Shown: piece after piece, positions 1-10,703 of the stretch
Layout of the letters: the number at the start of each line of letters is the position of its first letter
Position numbering within the stretch: the stretch's first letter is position 1
Assembly (NCBI GenBank): GCA_030142905.1
Contig: JASJOG010000100.1
Span: forward strand, 62,001 to 126,000
Direction: 5' to 3'
Length of the DNA stretch: 64,000 bases
From: Heliopora coerulea
Taxonomy: Eukaryota; Cnidaria; Anthozoa; Scleralcyonacea; Helioporidae
Translations under genes and position numbers: made by a program
Notes under the pieces: generated by a model
Database searches by the model: none
What the model saw: the letters and a program-made list of their open reading frames with translations, nothing else
Told to the model about the DNA's origin: nothing

Positions 1-120
1 TGTTGCTGGTATCAGGTTAATATCTTATTTAAAAACTATGTTGTAATTTAGTACTGTACCACAAGTATTTTTTTATTTCTTGATGTGAGAGCCAGCATAT
101 GGAGATGCTGCTATAAAAAT

Positions 121-126
121 TTTTGC

Positions 127-159
<33 letters not shown>

Positions 160-580
160 CATGTCTTTTATGAAATGTAGTTTACACTTAATAATAATTG
201 TACATTATGATTGAATAAAAGTAATTATTATTATCGTCACATTATTATTATTATCCTTATTCTCCTTCTCCTTCTTCTTTTTCTTCTTCGTCATCATCGT
301 CATATCATCATCATCATCATCATCATCTTCTTCTTCTTCTGCTAATTCTTCTTCAATATCATCATCATCTTCTTCGTCTTCATCTTCTTCTCCTTCTTCA
401 TCATCTTCCTTATCCTCTTCTATTTCTCTTTCTTCTTCTTCTTTATCATTACCATAATTAATTTTAGAATTATTATTATTATTGTTATTATATTATCTTT
501 ATTATTAAATTATTATATTATATCATTTTATTATATTATTATTATTCTAATTATTATATTTGTTATTATTGATATTATTA
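121..580. repeat. Low-complexity ATT and TCN triplet repeats
   Basis: Runs of ATT/TTA triplets at about 131-160 and 465-580 flank a pyrimidine-rich block of TTC, TCA and TCG triplets at about 240-440. No coding function is visible. ATT-rich tails end some LINEs, including the one near 24.86 kb, so part of this could be old LINE tail; that is inference. Confidence 0.85.
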
Positions 581-1540
581 GTTTTTTGTGATGAACTCCT
601 ACATGCAATAATTTTCTTTAAAACGTATTCTAAATATAGCCCACAAAAGTTGTGATAATCCAGAAATTGCCTAATGACCTTTTATTTATCCGGGCCCTTA
701 TATTTTGTAGGAAAACTTATTAAAGGTCTGAACTTTTCTGGCAAATATCTATCTAAAATGCTTCTTCAATTGTGACAAACAGATCACAGTAATATCTGCA
801 TCATACCTACATAGATTGTCAAAATGTAATGTGAATACTTCAAACTTCTTCAAACATGAAGAATTTCTAAGAATTTTAGACTGATAAAGTGCATGTCTCC
901 GACAAATGTAATAATGCACGATTTAAGTCCAAGAAAGTAATTGTCCTGAACGTCCTGTTCAGCAAATACCTTCATAAATCTCCTATTTTACAATAAGATT
1001 TTGTCAATTCGCATTTTCTTTTAATAAACAAGTAAAACATTGCTTGAGGGCTAAGCGTTTTTAGATATTTTTCCTTTTGAAATGACGTCACTCAGGTTTC
1101 TATCACAATAGAGAGACACGAAAGCTGTTTTACTATTTGTATTATAAAGTAAAAAGGTTCGAGTTCTAGTGATGTGTTCCGTGTCTCTATTCTCAAATAG
1201 AAAATGAAAACTACGCCAGCTCAGTCTCTACTCAGGGAGAAAATGAGGCTTATCCAATTTGAGCGTGCGTAGAATTCTTGTTATTTTGTGAAGTAGCATA
1301 TAAAAATTGAAATACACACGTCTTCCGTTTTAAAAAGTTCGTCTGATGGCCATTTTCCTGCCATCGTCAAATTTTGTTGCACGGTCATCTTACGACCTCA
1401 ATTTATATTTTCCTTTACAATACACTAAAAATGTCAAAAAAAATGTTGACTAATATTTGAGGCTGAAAATGAGGACTAGACTGGGTTTTCAAGTACGAGG
1501 AATCCGTTCTAGTCCGAGGCGAAGCCGAGCGTTAGAATGA
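581..1540. other. No gene seen; AT-rich spacer
   Basis: No open frame with recognisable protein similarity and no clear transposon ends. A short inverted pair, GAGACACG near 1113-1120 and CGTGTCTC near 1180-1187, is the only structure noticed. Confidence 0.6.
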
Positions 1541-1555
1541 ATTCCGAGCTATCTC

Positions 1556-1715
1556 GCCAGCTGAGTCTTGGTCACTCAATGTTTAGAGCGTCTCACCGGT
1601 CATCAGACGGTCGCACTTCGATCCCCTTCTGGCGCTCAGAAATAATTTTTCTGAGGTAAGAGCTTGACGATCGTTCATCTATCATTCATTCAAGACATCT
1701 TCAAGCTCCCACGTT
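1556..1715 (+). repeat. tRNA-derived SINE-like repeat, copy 1
   Basis: A tRNA-like head (about 1563-1640) has an A-box-like stretch with GTTTAGAGCGTCTCACCGG and a B-box-like CTTCGATCCCC. It is followed by a body with TTTTTCTGAGG and GAGCTTGACGATCGTTCATC. The same head and body recur at 4.25-4.52 kb, and parts recur at 3.70-3.81 kb (opposite strand) and near 16.0 kb. The cloverleaf is too degenerate to be a working tRNA. Confidence 0.55.
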
Positions 1716-1719
1716 TCCA

Positions 1720-2940
1720 ACGTATATGTCACAGTAATCTCTTCGTTTGCACGGCTTGTGCAAACGCAACAGAATCGTTTCTTAATTATATGTTCCAACC
1801 TAACATGGTAGAGGCAATTTCTAGACGAACGTATACTCGATTATATGGATAAATCAGGTTTTGATCTGTTGAGATTAACTAGTTCAGTGTAAACATATTT
1901 TGGTTGAAATGGTTGAAATTTCATGACACTCCATATTTTCGATATTCCACGTAAATAATTTCGTGATGATTTTTCGACACGTTTCGTCAGTGGAACATGC
2001 TTCCAGTTTTCCAGTGGAACATGCTTCTTGTCGTTTTTTGGTTTAACCGTTTCAACCGAATTTTAGGTTAGCCGAGTTAAACAGTTGATCTACCAAACCA
2101 ACCATGGATGGTCTTTCCTAATAGAACAGGAAAAAGTCCATGGTAGGCCAGCCAAGCGAGCCCACCATACAAAAACGGTCGATTCCAATAAAACAAGTTT
2201 TTAACGATCATTTTGATAAAGTCTTACAGAGGTACAGGCACCAAATCAATTCATGCACACTGTCTTAGTACTGTTGGGGTAGGGGTGCAACATTAAGCCC
2301 TCCCCAACGACTTTTGAAGCGATGGTTGAATGTCCATCGAGTTTTAAACTTTCATTTGCTGGCAAAACTAGGAAAAGAAATCTTGAAACTGAAGCTGAAA
2401 ATGTGTCTGTTGTTCGGTGTCATAACCCCAGCTAGATTGACAGCAAAATACAATCATATGTTAACAAAAAAAGGTCTTGAGTCTTCCCGAGGCCTGTTGA
2501 GTCTCTAGCAAAATTTTTTTGATCAAACAAGCAAGGAATGTTGCATCATTGTCGATAGTCCAAGTCCCAAAGAGCGTTGCATTTGCATCACTTCCTCGAA
2601 CTAATTTGTGTAATTTAAAAAGGTTTCTCAAAAGAGCTCTACAGTCGATTATGGCTGTAGGAGTTGATTTAGAAATCTATGACAAAGGCAAGGTTAATTT
2701 GAATGTGAATTTCACAAGCAGTTTCGTGTCCATCTTGTATCGCACAAAAAGTACACGCTCGAATATTGTCCTTCGGCCCTTGGTGGTATATCTGATGCAA
2801 TACGGCCACTCTGATTGTAAATAGTATTCGGGAAACATCGAAGTTTCAAAGCACACAAAAGTTTTCGTGAACTTCTATTTTATGGTTTTGAACGGTATAA
2901 CGATATATAAAATTTGAGAATTGACTGTAACGGTCTCTTA
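1720..2940. other. No recognisable gene
   Basis: Open frames of about 64 and 101 codons at 2314-2508 and 2519-2824 lie close together in this stretch. I recognise no domain in them and see no splice-site logic joining them, so they are treated as chance frames or debris of an unidentified element. Confidence 0.5.
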
Positions 2941-2947
2941 CACAAGC

Positions 2948-3019
2948 ACCTCCAACGGGACTCGAACCCGCAATTTTCGGCTTAGGAGGCCGACGCCTTA
3001 TCCCTTAGGCCACGGGGGT
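2948..3019 (-). tRNA. tRNA-Arg (CCU), slightly divergent copy
   Basis: A 72-nt cloverleaf on the minus strand. The anticodon loop is CTCCTAA within the TCGGC/GCCGA stem, so the anticodon is CCU (reads AGG). The T loop is TTCGAGT. The acceptor stem is ACCCCCG/TGGAGGT with one C-A mismatch and one G-U pair, weaker than in the other copies, so this copy may be losing function. Confidence 0.7.
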
Positions 3020-3114
3020 CGTCGGATTGGCTTTATGTATGCTTAATTAAAATAATTTTGACCGGCTTTAAAAATGTTTAACTAAACACTATTTGACTGC
3101 AACTAAGCCCTTAC

Positions 3115-3415
3115 TAAAATTTCACATGCAGTTTCACATATGAAAATAATATTTTATACGTGAATTGTTTCAATTCCATATGTGAAATGTAACTTTCATA
3201 TGTGAAATTAATTTTCATATGTGAATGTTCCATATCACGCTTGAAATACATATTTCGTACACCAAGATTTCACATGTGAAAGTTTGAACCAGTTCATTTC
3301 ACTTATGAATTAGTCATTTCATATGTGAAAATGCCCTCACTTCATATGTGGAATGAAAATTTCATATATGAAGATGTTCCAATTCCATATGTTTTTCACA
3401 TGTGAAATTTACGTA
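3115..3415. repeat. Iterated CATATG palindrome repeat, copy 1
   Basis: About a dozen variants of TTTCATATGTGAAA, each itself palindromic, are spaced irregularly at roughly 15-40 bp. A closely similar stretch occurs at 43.1-43.3 kb in the same order, so this is a dispersed repeat family with an internally iterated palindrome. No coding potential is seen. Confidence 0.75.
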
Positions 3416-3739
3416 AACGAAGGGGAGCGCGTAACAGCTCAATTACCCTGCTCTTGGATCGCGTGTAGTCTTCCACTGACTTAACACCTAATGCTCCAAA
3501 CAGGAGGGCAGAAAAATTCAACTAAACTTAATCACAACCATAGTTTCGGACATATTTGACTCCATTGGTAGGGCCGTAGCAGGTGAGGGGGGACAGGGGG
3601 AGGCGACTTCCACCCCTAGTATTTTAGCTGATCAAGTCCTTAAAAGTTGGTTTATTTGTAAGCTAGAAGATTAATAATCTTCAAAGTGTTTGTAGCACGT
3701 TCGTCAAGCTTAAATTGATTTTAGAAAAGCGATTTCTTA

Positions 3740-3811
3740 GTCCCGGATAGGGACCGAACCCACAACTTTCTGATGACCGGTGAGACGACTTAACCATTAA
3801 GCTACCGGGAC
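3740..3811 (-). repeat. tRNA-like SINE head with perfect acceptor stem
   Basis: The minus strand folds with a perfect 7-bp acceptor stem (GTCCCGG/CCGGGAC), an A-box-like TAGCTTAATGGTTAAG and a B-box-like GGTTCGGTCCC. The anticodon arm (loop about CCGGTCA) lacks a proper U33 and pairs poorly, so it is not a convincing tRNA gene. It shares the CTCACCGGTCATC core with the repeats at 1.6 and 4.4 kb and is followed on the minus strand by the same CTTGACGAACGT body. Confidence 0.6.
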
Positions 3812-3860
3812 TAGGATGGCAAGCAATGGTGCGAGTTCGACATAGGTGCTCTCTATACGG

Positions 3861-4195
3861 CAGGGGTGCGCAACCTGCGGCCCGCGACAGTCGTTTATGT
3901 GGCCCGCGGAGAATTGCAAGTTGACAAATAAATACTTTCTATACTAAAAATTAGAAGTTTTTATTGTTAGTAAATGTCATAATCAAACTTTTTCAAGAAC
4001 GAATTTTGCACCCTAATTAGCTTAACTCAAAGGTAGGGACTTTATTAAGTTTATTAAGTTATAAAAACAGCATCTTTGCCATAGAACAATCGACCACATG
4101 AAGGGAAATGGAAGGCGCAAGCAAAAACTGGTGGTCCGCCAATTATTCTAAGCCAGAAATTTGGCCCGCAGAACCAGAAAGGTTACGCACTTCTG
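3861..4195. mobile_element. Non-autonomous hAT-like element (335 bp)
   Basis: Terminal inverted repeats begin CAGGGGTGCGCAACCTG and end in the complement of CAGAAGTGCGTAACC. An exact 8-bp target duplication, CTATACGG, flanks it at 3853-3860 and 4196-4203. CAGNGGTGCG termini with 8-bp duplications are typical of the hAT superfamily. No transposase frame is present, so movement would depend on an autonomous relative. Confidence 0.9.
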
Positions 4196-4249
4196 CTATA
4201 CGGTAACCACGGCAAGGTAATAATTCTACTGAAAGAGACTGATATTAGG

Positions 4250-4525
4250 AATGTGAGAGCTTGAAGGTATACATAGATGTCCGTAGGAGATTCGTCAAGC
4301 TCAAATTGTCCTCAGGGAAACAATTTCTGAGCCCCAGATATTGATCAGTCAGATGGCGCTGAGTCCCGGTAGCTGAAGGTTAGAGTGTCTCACCGGTCAT
4401 CTGAAGGTTGCAAGTTCGATCCCCGTCTGGCGTCCATAAATCGTTTTCCTGAGAACAGTTTGAGCTTGACGAACGTCCTACAAACATCGATGAATATTTC
4501 AAAACTTCCACATTCCTGATATCAG
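4250..4525 (+). repeat. Foldback with tRNA-like loop (SINE-like, copy 2)
   Basis: Imperfect inverted arms share GTTCGTCAAGCTCAAATT-type sequence on the left (about 4255-4335) and its complement, TTTGAGCTTGACGAACGT, on the right (about 4440-4520). The loop holds a tRNA-like head with TAGCTGAAGGTTAGAGTGTC and AAGTTCGATCCCC. It therefore combines a polymerase III-like head with MITE-like arms. Confidence 0.6.
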
Positions 4526-4529
4526 TCTT

Positions 4530-4990
4530 GAAAACCTGAAATAAATTCCCGTGTGGTTTGTGTTGACATACCACGTTTCCGTGAAGTTTTGAAGTTTTGT
4601 ATGGATTTATGGCTTTTTTTTGTCTTGTATATTGAACGATGTTACTTGCGCGCATAGGAATACAATAGTTTACTTTGTGCTACGAGATTTTTCAAGGTGC
4701 TGCTTCATATTTTCGTTTTGCTGGCGGTCGTTTGGAAACATGAAATCGTCGCCGTAGGTAGCTTGTAACCGTGCACAGTACGAAAGCAGCTCTTATTTTA
4801 GTTTCATTACCTGATTTGAATTTGTTAAACCCATTAAACCTCAAAATAGTGACGAATTTGGTCACCAAATCTCTGGAGGACCCTTTGAGAGCTAGGGATT
4901 CACCCCTGCCCTCCTCCCATATTCGCACCTTGCTACCACCCTGATTGGGGTTCAAAAGTTTTTAAACTAAGCACGAGATGTACTGGTAGA
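4530..4990. other. No recognisable gene
   Basis: Two minus-strand open frames of about 90 codons (4380-4655, 4692-4955) show no recognisable domain, and the first runs through the SINE-like repeat. Nothing else is supported here. Confidence 0.5.
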
Positions 4991-4995
4991 CGCTG

Positions 4996-5066
4996 CAAGG
5001 AGGACTCGAACACACAGTATTCATGTTAGGAGATCGACACCGTATTCTTAATGCCACAGGCGCAGA
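4996..5066 (-). pseudogene. tRNA-Arg-like pseudogene
   Basis: The minus strand keeps the general layout of the tRNA-Arg(CCU) family (…TCGATCTCCTAACATGA… and GTTCGAGTCCTCC), but the acceptor, D and T stems are disrupted. It is a decayed member of the array. Confidence 0.6.
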
Positions 5067-5223
5067 TTTTGGCGACAGCGCTGTCCTTTGTTAGGGATTA
5101 AAGAAAGACAAATGGAGGCGACTTTTTCTTCTCTTGGGCCAATTATAGTTAACCACTATACAAGCATTTACGTCTCCAAAACACCGAATTAGAGTCTACC
5201 ATCATCAAGATAATTGCTGTACA

Positions 5224-5490
5224 AGTCTATTGTCCATTCAGGCCAGTTCTCGTGTTCTTATAGATATTGTTTATCTAAATATATGCACACTACCAGTTAG
5301 CGTAATTTTCTGCCGTTCTTGGAGCTTGCTATTTCCCGGAATTTTCTCGATATTTGTATTAGTTACGTTTCTGATCATTCCTAGTGCGCCTGTGATGACT
5401 GGTATCTTTGCTGCGTCTAGGAGCTACCTTTTGGTGATCTCAATTTCCAGGTCTTTATATTTCTCAAGTTTATCATACTCTTTAGTCGAA
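5224..5490 (-). pseudogene. LINE restriction-like endonuclease fragment, copy 1
   Basis: Translated on the minus strand, this stretch reads with one stop as the tail of a restriction-like endonuclease domain: EKYKDLEIEITK, then AAKIPVITGALGMI. The matching part of the larger LINE at 22.9-24.8 kb reads EKYQALKREIKN and VEVIPVVVGALGCV. It is a short 5'-truncated, mutated piece with no intact frame. The family (R2/R4/NeSL type) is inferred from that likeness. Confidence 0.65.
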
Positions 5491-5499
5491 ATTTAACCA

Positions 5500-5980
5500 T
5501 CACAGGCAATTGCCATTATTATTACCACTCGCACACCACCCAACTAAAGACAGTGGAAGGGGTCTCAGCCTGCTACGAGCTCCCAACATCCCGCCAGGTA
5601 AGGCCGCAACATACATTGCACATTTCAAGGAACTTGAGGGGAAAGGAAATTTTACCATTAAAATGGATTTTAAGAAACACCCTAAGGGCCAGCCGTTACT
5701 CTCCCAACTTATCCAGTCAGTAAAGAGTAAGGGATGTACAGCCCTCTAAAGTCCCTGAAAGTACTTCCCGATGCGTATATCCAGTTTCCTTCTCCTAGAT
5801 AAGTTGCCATCCAAGACTAAAGAGTCTTTTCTACTCTTGGCTTAGGGGTTGTTGGCATTTGCTAAAGATGCTAACCCGTAATTTGGTCTGCGGGAGCGTC
5901 CACATTCCAGCAATAGGCTGAAGCAGAGCTTGTCCTAAGATTTTATAATTGTAATGTTACTTAATCGACAGTACTCTCCA
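5500..5980. other. Spacer between two LINE fragments
   Basis: A 79-codon plus-strand frame (5510-5749) has no recognisable domain. The stretch may be LINE 3' untranslated remnants on the minus strand, since it follows the fragment at 5985-6305 in that orientation. Confidence 0.4.
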
Positions 5981-5984
5981 CAAT

Positions 5985-6305
5985 AAATGGGCTGTTCCAA
6001 GGGTGGCAAACTTCTGGATTTCGAAGATGTTGGAATATTGTTGGTGTTTCTTTCCAGTCCTTTCTTGACAAATATTAAAGCTCCGATCACCACAGGTGTT
6101 GTATCAGTTTTCATATCTCACATCCAACTGGTTTCAATCTCAAGGTCTTTGTACTTAGATAACTTCTCTGCTACTTTCACAGAGGTGTTATTGTCAGATG
6201 GTATTACTACATCAATGATCTTGCACCTCCTTTCTCGTTTGTCCTTGATCACGATGTCAGGTCTACTGGCATTTATTTCTCCATCAGTGTGGATGGGCAT
6301 GTCCC
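5985..6305 (-). pseudogene. LINE restriction-like endonuclease fragment, copy 2
   Basis: The minus-strand frame at 6300-6118 contains RPDIVIKDKRERRCKIIDV, the PD…(D/E)xK-type core of the restriction-like endonuclease carried by R2/R4/NeSL-type LINEs, followed by EKLSKYKDLEIE. The matching part of the element near 24.45 kb reads KPDIVVVDKAEKKCAIVDV. Further similarity runs toward 5985 with frame breaks. RT and knuckle domains are missing, so this is a 5'-truncated dead copy. Confidence 0.75.
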
Positions 6306-6688
6306 AGTGGATGGTAATTTATTATTATTATAAGCTTTTCTCGCACGAAATTTAGAATATATTCCAAAAACCTTGTTTCGCTTCAAAATTCCATGAGAAA
6401 GACGTCGAATAGGAATTAATTAAAAAAACTCCGTACCGTCAGATATACTCGGTGCATGGCCGGTTCCCCTTACACAGATGCTGAATACAACTACTAGAAT
6501 GCTTTTTGAAATCTTGTTTGTAATGTTAATCAGAGCAACTGTCTGTCCATTTTCTTCGGGAATTGAATGTTTGCATGAAAATGAAAAAACCGCAAAGTAT
6601 TTTGGTAGTTGTATTCAGCTGACGTAACAAGGAGAACAAGCTATTAAGATATCAGAGGTAAAGACAACCAAAACAGGTGTGAATAGAC

Positions 6689-6760
6689 ACCTCCGACGGG
6701 ACTCGAACCCGCAATCTTCGGCTTAGGAGGCCGACGCCTTATCCTTTAGGCTACGGAGGC
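6689..6760 (-). tRNA. tRNA-Arg (CCU)
   Basis: A full 72-nt cloverleaf on the minus strand: acceptor GCCTCCG/CGGAGGT (terminal G-U), D arm GCCT/AGGC, anticodon stem TCGGC/GCCGA with loop CTCCTAA (anticodon CCU), and T arm GCGGG-TTCGAGT-CCCGT. Internal A and B boxes are intact. A TTTT run follows within about 20 nt on the minus strand, suitable as a polymerase III terminator. The 5' flank shares a TTATTGTCGAATCATA-type stretch with the 16.2-kb copy. Confidence 0.92.
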
Positions 6761-6934
6761 AGATGATACGTTTGATCAAATGATTGTAAAACAAACAATC
6801 TGAAGAGAAATGCTACCTAAAGCTCAATAAACACCGATAAATTATTCCATTTGTTACCAACTGAAATATCCTATGATTCGACAATAAAAAGATTTTACAG
6901 TAAAAGTTTGTTGCTTACTTACACAGCTAGCTTT

Positions 6935-7592
6935 TAGGCTGATGCGGTATTGGGGAAAAAAAAAGAAAAAAGGAGAAAAAAAAAGAAAAAAAAAACACGA
7001 TGCCAGAAAAAGAAATATTGATAATACCGATATGTCGATATTTCGCAGCGATTGAAATTTAATGAATATTAAGTTCAATTTTTTAACCAAGCGCAAAAAT
7101 ATCACAAGAAAAACGTTTTACCAAAGAAAGTGTGAATCTAGCTTTAATCTGAAACGTGCAACAATAGTGAAAAAAACGGAGTTTTTGCCACAAAAGACAG
7201 CAAGGCGGCAACTTACGGGCTAAATATATATGCAAGACTTTAACCGAAACTATTTAAAAACGGCGTGAATTGAAAACGGAACTACACGTAGTATCGTGTA
7301 GATGCGAAATTCATTTATTTGAAACGTAAATTGGCAAATTCACTATATTCTTTTCTTTACTATCAGAGGTATTGTTTGGCTGACGGTGTTTGTCGTCAAT
7401 TTCCCAGTTCTTGGTCAAATCTTGGTCAAATCGTAAATGTAAACAAGCAAAAAAAACATCGATCATCGGTCGTAGCATACTCGCAATACCGATAATACCG
7501 TAGATTTCGATATATCGATATTTTGCAAATTAAAAAGCCGACTAACCGATATTTAAAAAAAACGATATTAATCGATATACTACATCAGCCTA
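6935..7592. mobile_element. Non-autonomous hAT-like element (658 bp)
   Basis: Ends are TAGGCTGATGCGGTAT and the complement of TAGGCTGATGTAGTAT. Flanks CTAGCTTT (6927-6934) and CTGGCTTT (7593-7600) look like an 8-bp target duplication with one mismatch. The interior has A-rich tracts and repeated ATCGATATCG-like subterminal motifs but no transposase frame. Confidence 0.75.
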
Positions 7593-7599
7593 CTGGCTT

Positions 7600-8030
7600 T
7601 ACTCTGTACGATAAACAAAACATAACCTAAAGACTTGCCATGCAGACATTTCAGACAGGGCTTGATCACGCAGATTTAGGTTTAGTAAGCCAACGGTTTA
7701 GGTACCATTTTGGCCACGAAAGTAGATAGCGCGTTTGTTCAAATGATTATAAATCTAAGAATCAATTTACAGAGAAACCCTACCTTAAATTATGGCTTGA
7801 ATTAAGTAGATAAGCGAAGAGCGCTAAATTCATGAATTTAAACATATATGAGAATATGCTTCTTACCAGCTCCCCCGGAACTTCAGAAAAACCTGACACA
7901 GTTCTCGCATGTAAAAAGTAATGATTCTATGTGAAGATAGATGCGACATGACATGCTTACTTGATTCGACAATCTTTACAACAAACCATGAACAACTCTA
8001 AGACTGTCAGATTTAAGTTAATACGTTAGC
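7600..8030. other. No gene seen
   Basis: AT-rich spacer up to the left boundary of the large inverted repeat. No frames or repeat ends are supported. Confidence 0.6.
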
Positions 8031-8032
8031 AG

Positions 8033-10049
8033 TAATACTGGCGCAGTGGAACGAAAGCACATGATACATGTGTTACAAATGACGGTTATGAATACTATTA
8101 TGAGACTAAAAATTAGAAAAACACGTAAAACTAAGAAATAGAAAGCACAACTCAAAGCTTGTTTAGGTACAGATACCCCCAACGGGACTCGAACCCGCAA
8201 TCTTCGGCTTAGGAAGCCGACGCCTTATCCTTTAGGCCACGGAGGCAGACAGCGACTTACACATTATGCTCAAAACATACTTTAACGACTCAAAGCCAGG
8301 ATTTAAGACTGGTACTTAATGAATATTTCATGGCACAAACAGGGAAGGTAAACTAGGAAAGTTTTCCTAATCTCTTGGACCAATAACAAGAACAAACGGA
8401 CATTAAAATTTCCTTATTTCTTGATGCTCGAGCCATGTTAAAGTTCTGATATTCTAAACTGGTCGTCAAGACGATAAAACAAAAATTCGCCCCAAACATT
8501 TACAGGTTTACCCTTAACGCACGCTGTTCTATATATCGGACAAAAGAACCAGTTAGAGAACAAAGGAAAAACAAAGACAGAACAAAGAACAAAAGAAAAA
8601 AAAAGTCATATGTTAAAGGGTTAAAATTGTTCTAAGGCATTTTAGTGTCAAACAACAAGACAATTCTGTTGACAACATAAGTGATGCATGATTAATCGAC
8701 ATTAATCCAGTTCACAAGCCTGTCTGTTCTTGACAGGCTGTTTACTTCGCACGCGGCGGAACACAGAATTCAAATTTACAAAACCTGTGCTCCATGATGG
8801 ACGCCTTTCTTCCATCAGTCTCCAGAAAATCCTTTCCGCGGTACTTGGCAAATTTTGCAAGTCAACATCGAACTCCCTATATCTAATGTTGAAGCCCAAT
8901 GTCTGCTTTTCTTCATCTGCAAATTTCGTGACAAATTTGAAAACATCACTTACATCATGTGCATAGTATAACATAGAATTACCAGTTTAGCTAAGCAGTT
9001 GGCGCAAAGCGTAAAAAAAGTCTGAATTTTTCTTTTTAATTTCACGTTGGATTTATAACATAGATTTACTGAGACGTTACTTCTGAGTGGTTTTTACATG
9101 GGTTCTATTATCCGATAGTAGCACAGGGTTTTCGATGGTGACACGGGTAGTCATATTAACGAACCTGAATCTTTCTAAGGTTTAGGACTTTGCAGGGAGA
9201 AAAACGTTTTGAGTCAAGAAATCAGACCTTGTTTAATTCCCATAGTTAAAACCATCATGACAGTCTTCTACCAAGTAATATGAAAGTTATGAGAATGCTT
9301 TTCTTCAACCCAAAAAATGATGCAGAACAAGGTGCTTTCATGTTTTTGCAGAGATTTACAATGATCCTCGGACGACAGAGCTAATGCAGTTCTTTATAGT
9401 AGGTTTGAGAGTGGTTATTGGTGTTTAGTTGGTGGTAACATTCATCAAGTTAGAAATATGGGACTCACGTAGATTGCCCTTACTTATGATCAAGTCCTTC
9501 AGCTTACCTTTTCATATGCTTGTTATGCAGAATTAAGAGAAGATTTCATTAGTATTCTAAACAGAGATGACTAGGAATTGGACATCATGTAAATCATGTT
9601 ATATTATAAATGAAAACCATATGAAAAGGTCAGAAGGACTATTATGTTTTACCTGTATGTTTAGTTGTATAAAAGGGGTAATTATTATGCTATTAGTTGT
9701 AACCCAAAAATTTAACAATTTACATTTACTTTTTTATTCAAGTTTTGACGCAGCATAACCATATATTCTGCACTTTAGGGTAAATAAAATATATTAAGGT
9801 ATGTTATCTTTAGTCATTTCAAAATTTTATGCTATATAATGTTATGCTGCGTCTATAGTTGATGTGTCTTTAATGTAAAGATCGAGGGCATATAACCGTA
9901 CACAGTATATAACAGCTCATCCATAGTACATAAAGCAAATTCCTTCAACTTGTCATCGAAATCAGACGACACATCACTGTGTGATCAAAATCTTCTAACT
10001 CAGTAGAAACGATAACTTATATTCATATAAGTATATTTAGTTTTGTCAC
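8033..10049 (+). repeat. Left arm of a 2,017-bp inverted repeat
   Basis: This arm is the reverse complement of 10,704-12,720; paired positions sum to 20,753. Every stretch compared was identical, and open frames in both arms translate identically (for example 8974-8702 and 11,779-12,051). Boundaries are sharp: TAATACTGG at 8033 pairs with CCAGTATTA ending at 12,720, and GTCAC ending at 10,049 pairs with GTGAC at 10,704. Apart from its tRNA-Arg, no frame here has a recognisable domain; the 90-, 78- and 63-codon frames look like chance. Confidence 0.95.
8175..8246 (-). tRNA. tRNA-Arg (CCU), in left inverted arm
   Basis: A 72-nt cloverleaf on the minus strand with anticodon loop TTCCTAA (anticodon CCU). 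The acceptor is GCCTCCG/TGGGGGT, held partly by G-U pairs, so it is weaker than in most copies. Its exact mirror lies at 12,507-12,578. Confidence 0.85.
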
Positions 10050-10703
10050 AGAGGTGTGATTGGATATAAATGCAATGAGGTCTTCTCCTTAAACTGCTGC
10101 CATTTTACTTTCCTCAGTGATAAAAAAATTCTGATTCCATAATTTATCAACCTTTTTCTTAACGCGTGCATTGAAAATAAAACCGAAAGCAATTAACTAA
10201 GACGGGATCTTAGCAACTGAATAGACTCAGCTCAAATAGAATCTTTCAAAAAGTTAGTCTAACATGAGTGGCCATACTTAACCAAATGATAATTCAGAAA
10301 GAGGAAAATCTCGAATGTCGAGATATTTTAAGACACAACCAGGACCTGTTGCGAAAAATGCGACTTTGGGCTATTCAGCTGAGAATTGATCCCGCGACCT
10401 CACGAATCTAGGGCGATGCTTTACCACCTGAGATGTGAAGCCCGTTGCCGAAAGCGTGGCACGAGTTCAGCATTTATACGGTGGTAATGCCGATAAAGTC
10501 AAGAGTATGGTTGATTGAACATTATGGAATTTACACTCGACCGCTAACTGTTAAGAAAGAAGTCATTCGTCCTCGAATACACCCTTCACTTTATCTGCAT
10601 TACCATCCTATAAATACCGAACACGTGACCATGCTCTCCTCCACGGCCTTCATGGCCCAGTTGGCAGGGCATCGCACTAGATTCGTGAGGTCGCACTAGA
10701 TTC
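10050..10703. repeat. Spacer of the inverted repeat, with tRNA-SINE-like pieces
   Basis: A 654-bp unique spacer. At about 10,380-10,446 the minus strand shows a tRNA-like head (…CAGGTGGTAAAGCATCGCC… then GGTCGCGGGATCAATTC). At 10,652-10,694 a related plus-strand head, GGCCCAGTTGGCAGGGCATC, is truncated. A 17-bp sequence, TCGCACTAGATTCGTGA, is tandemly duplicated right at the boundary with the right arm (10,672-10,688 and 10,691-10,707). The 84-codon frame here has no recognisable domain. Confidence 0.6.

Noticed and set aside
1563..1640. Functional tRNA gene
   Set aside because: The A- and B-box-like parts are present, but stems do not close; it belongs to the SINE-like family.
3115..3415. 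CRISPR-like array
   Set aside because: The repeats are short palindromes with irregular spacing in a eukaryotic context; no cas-like genes.
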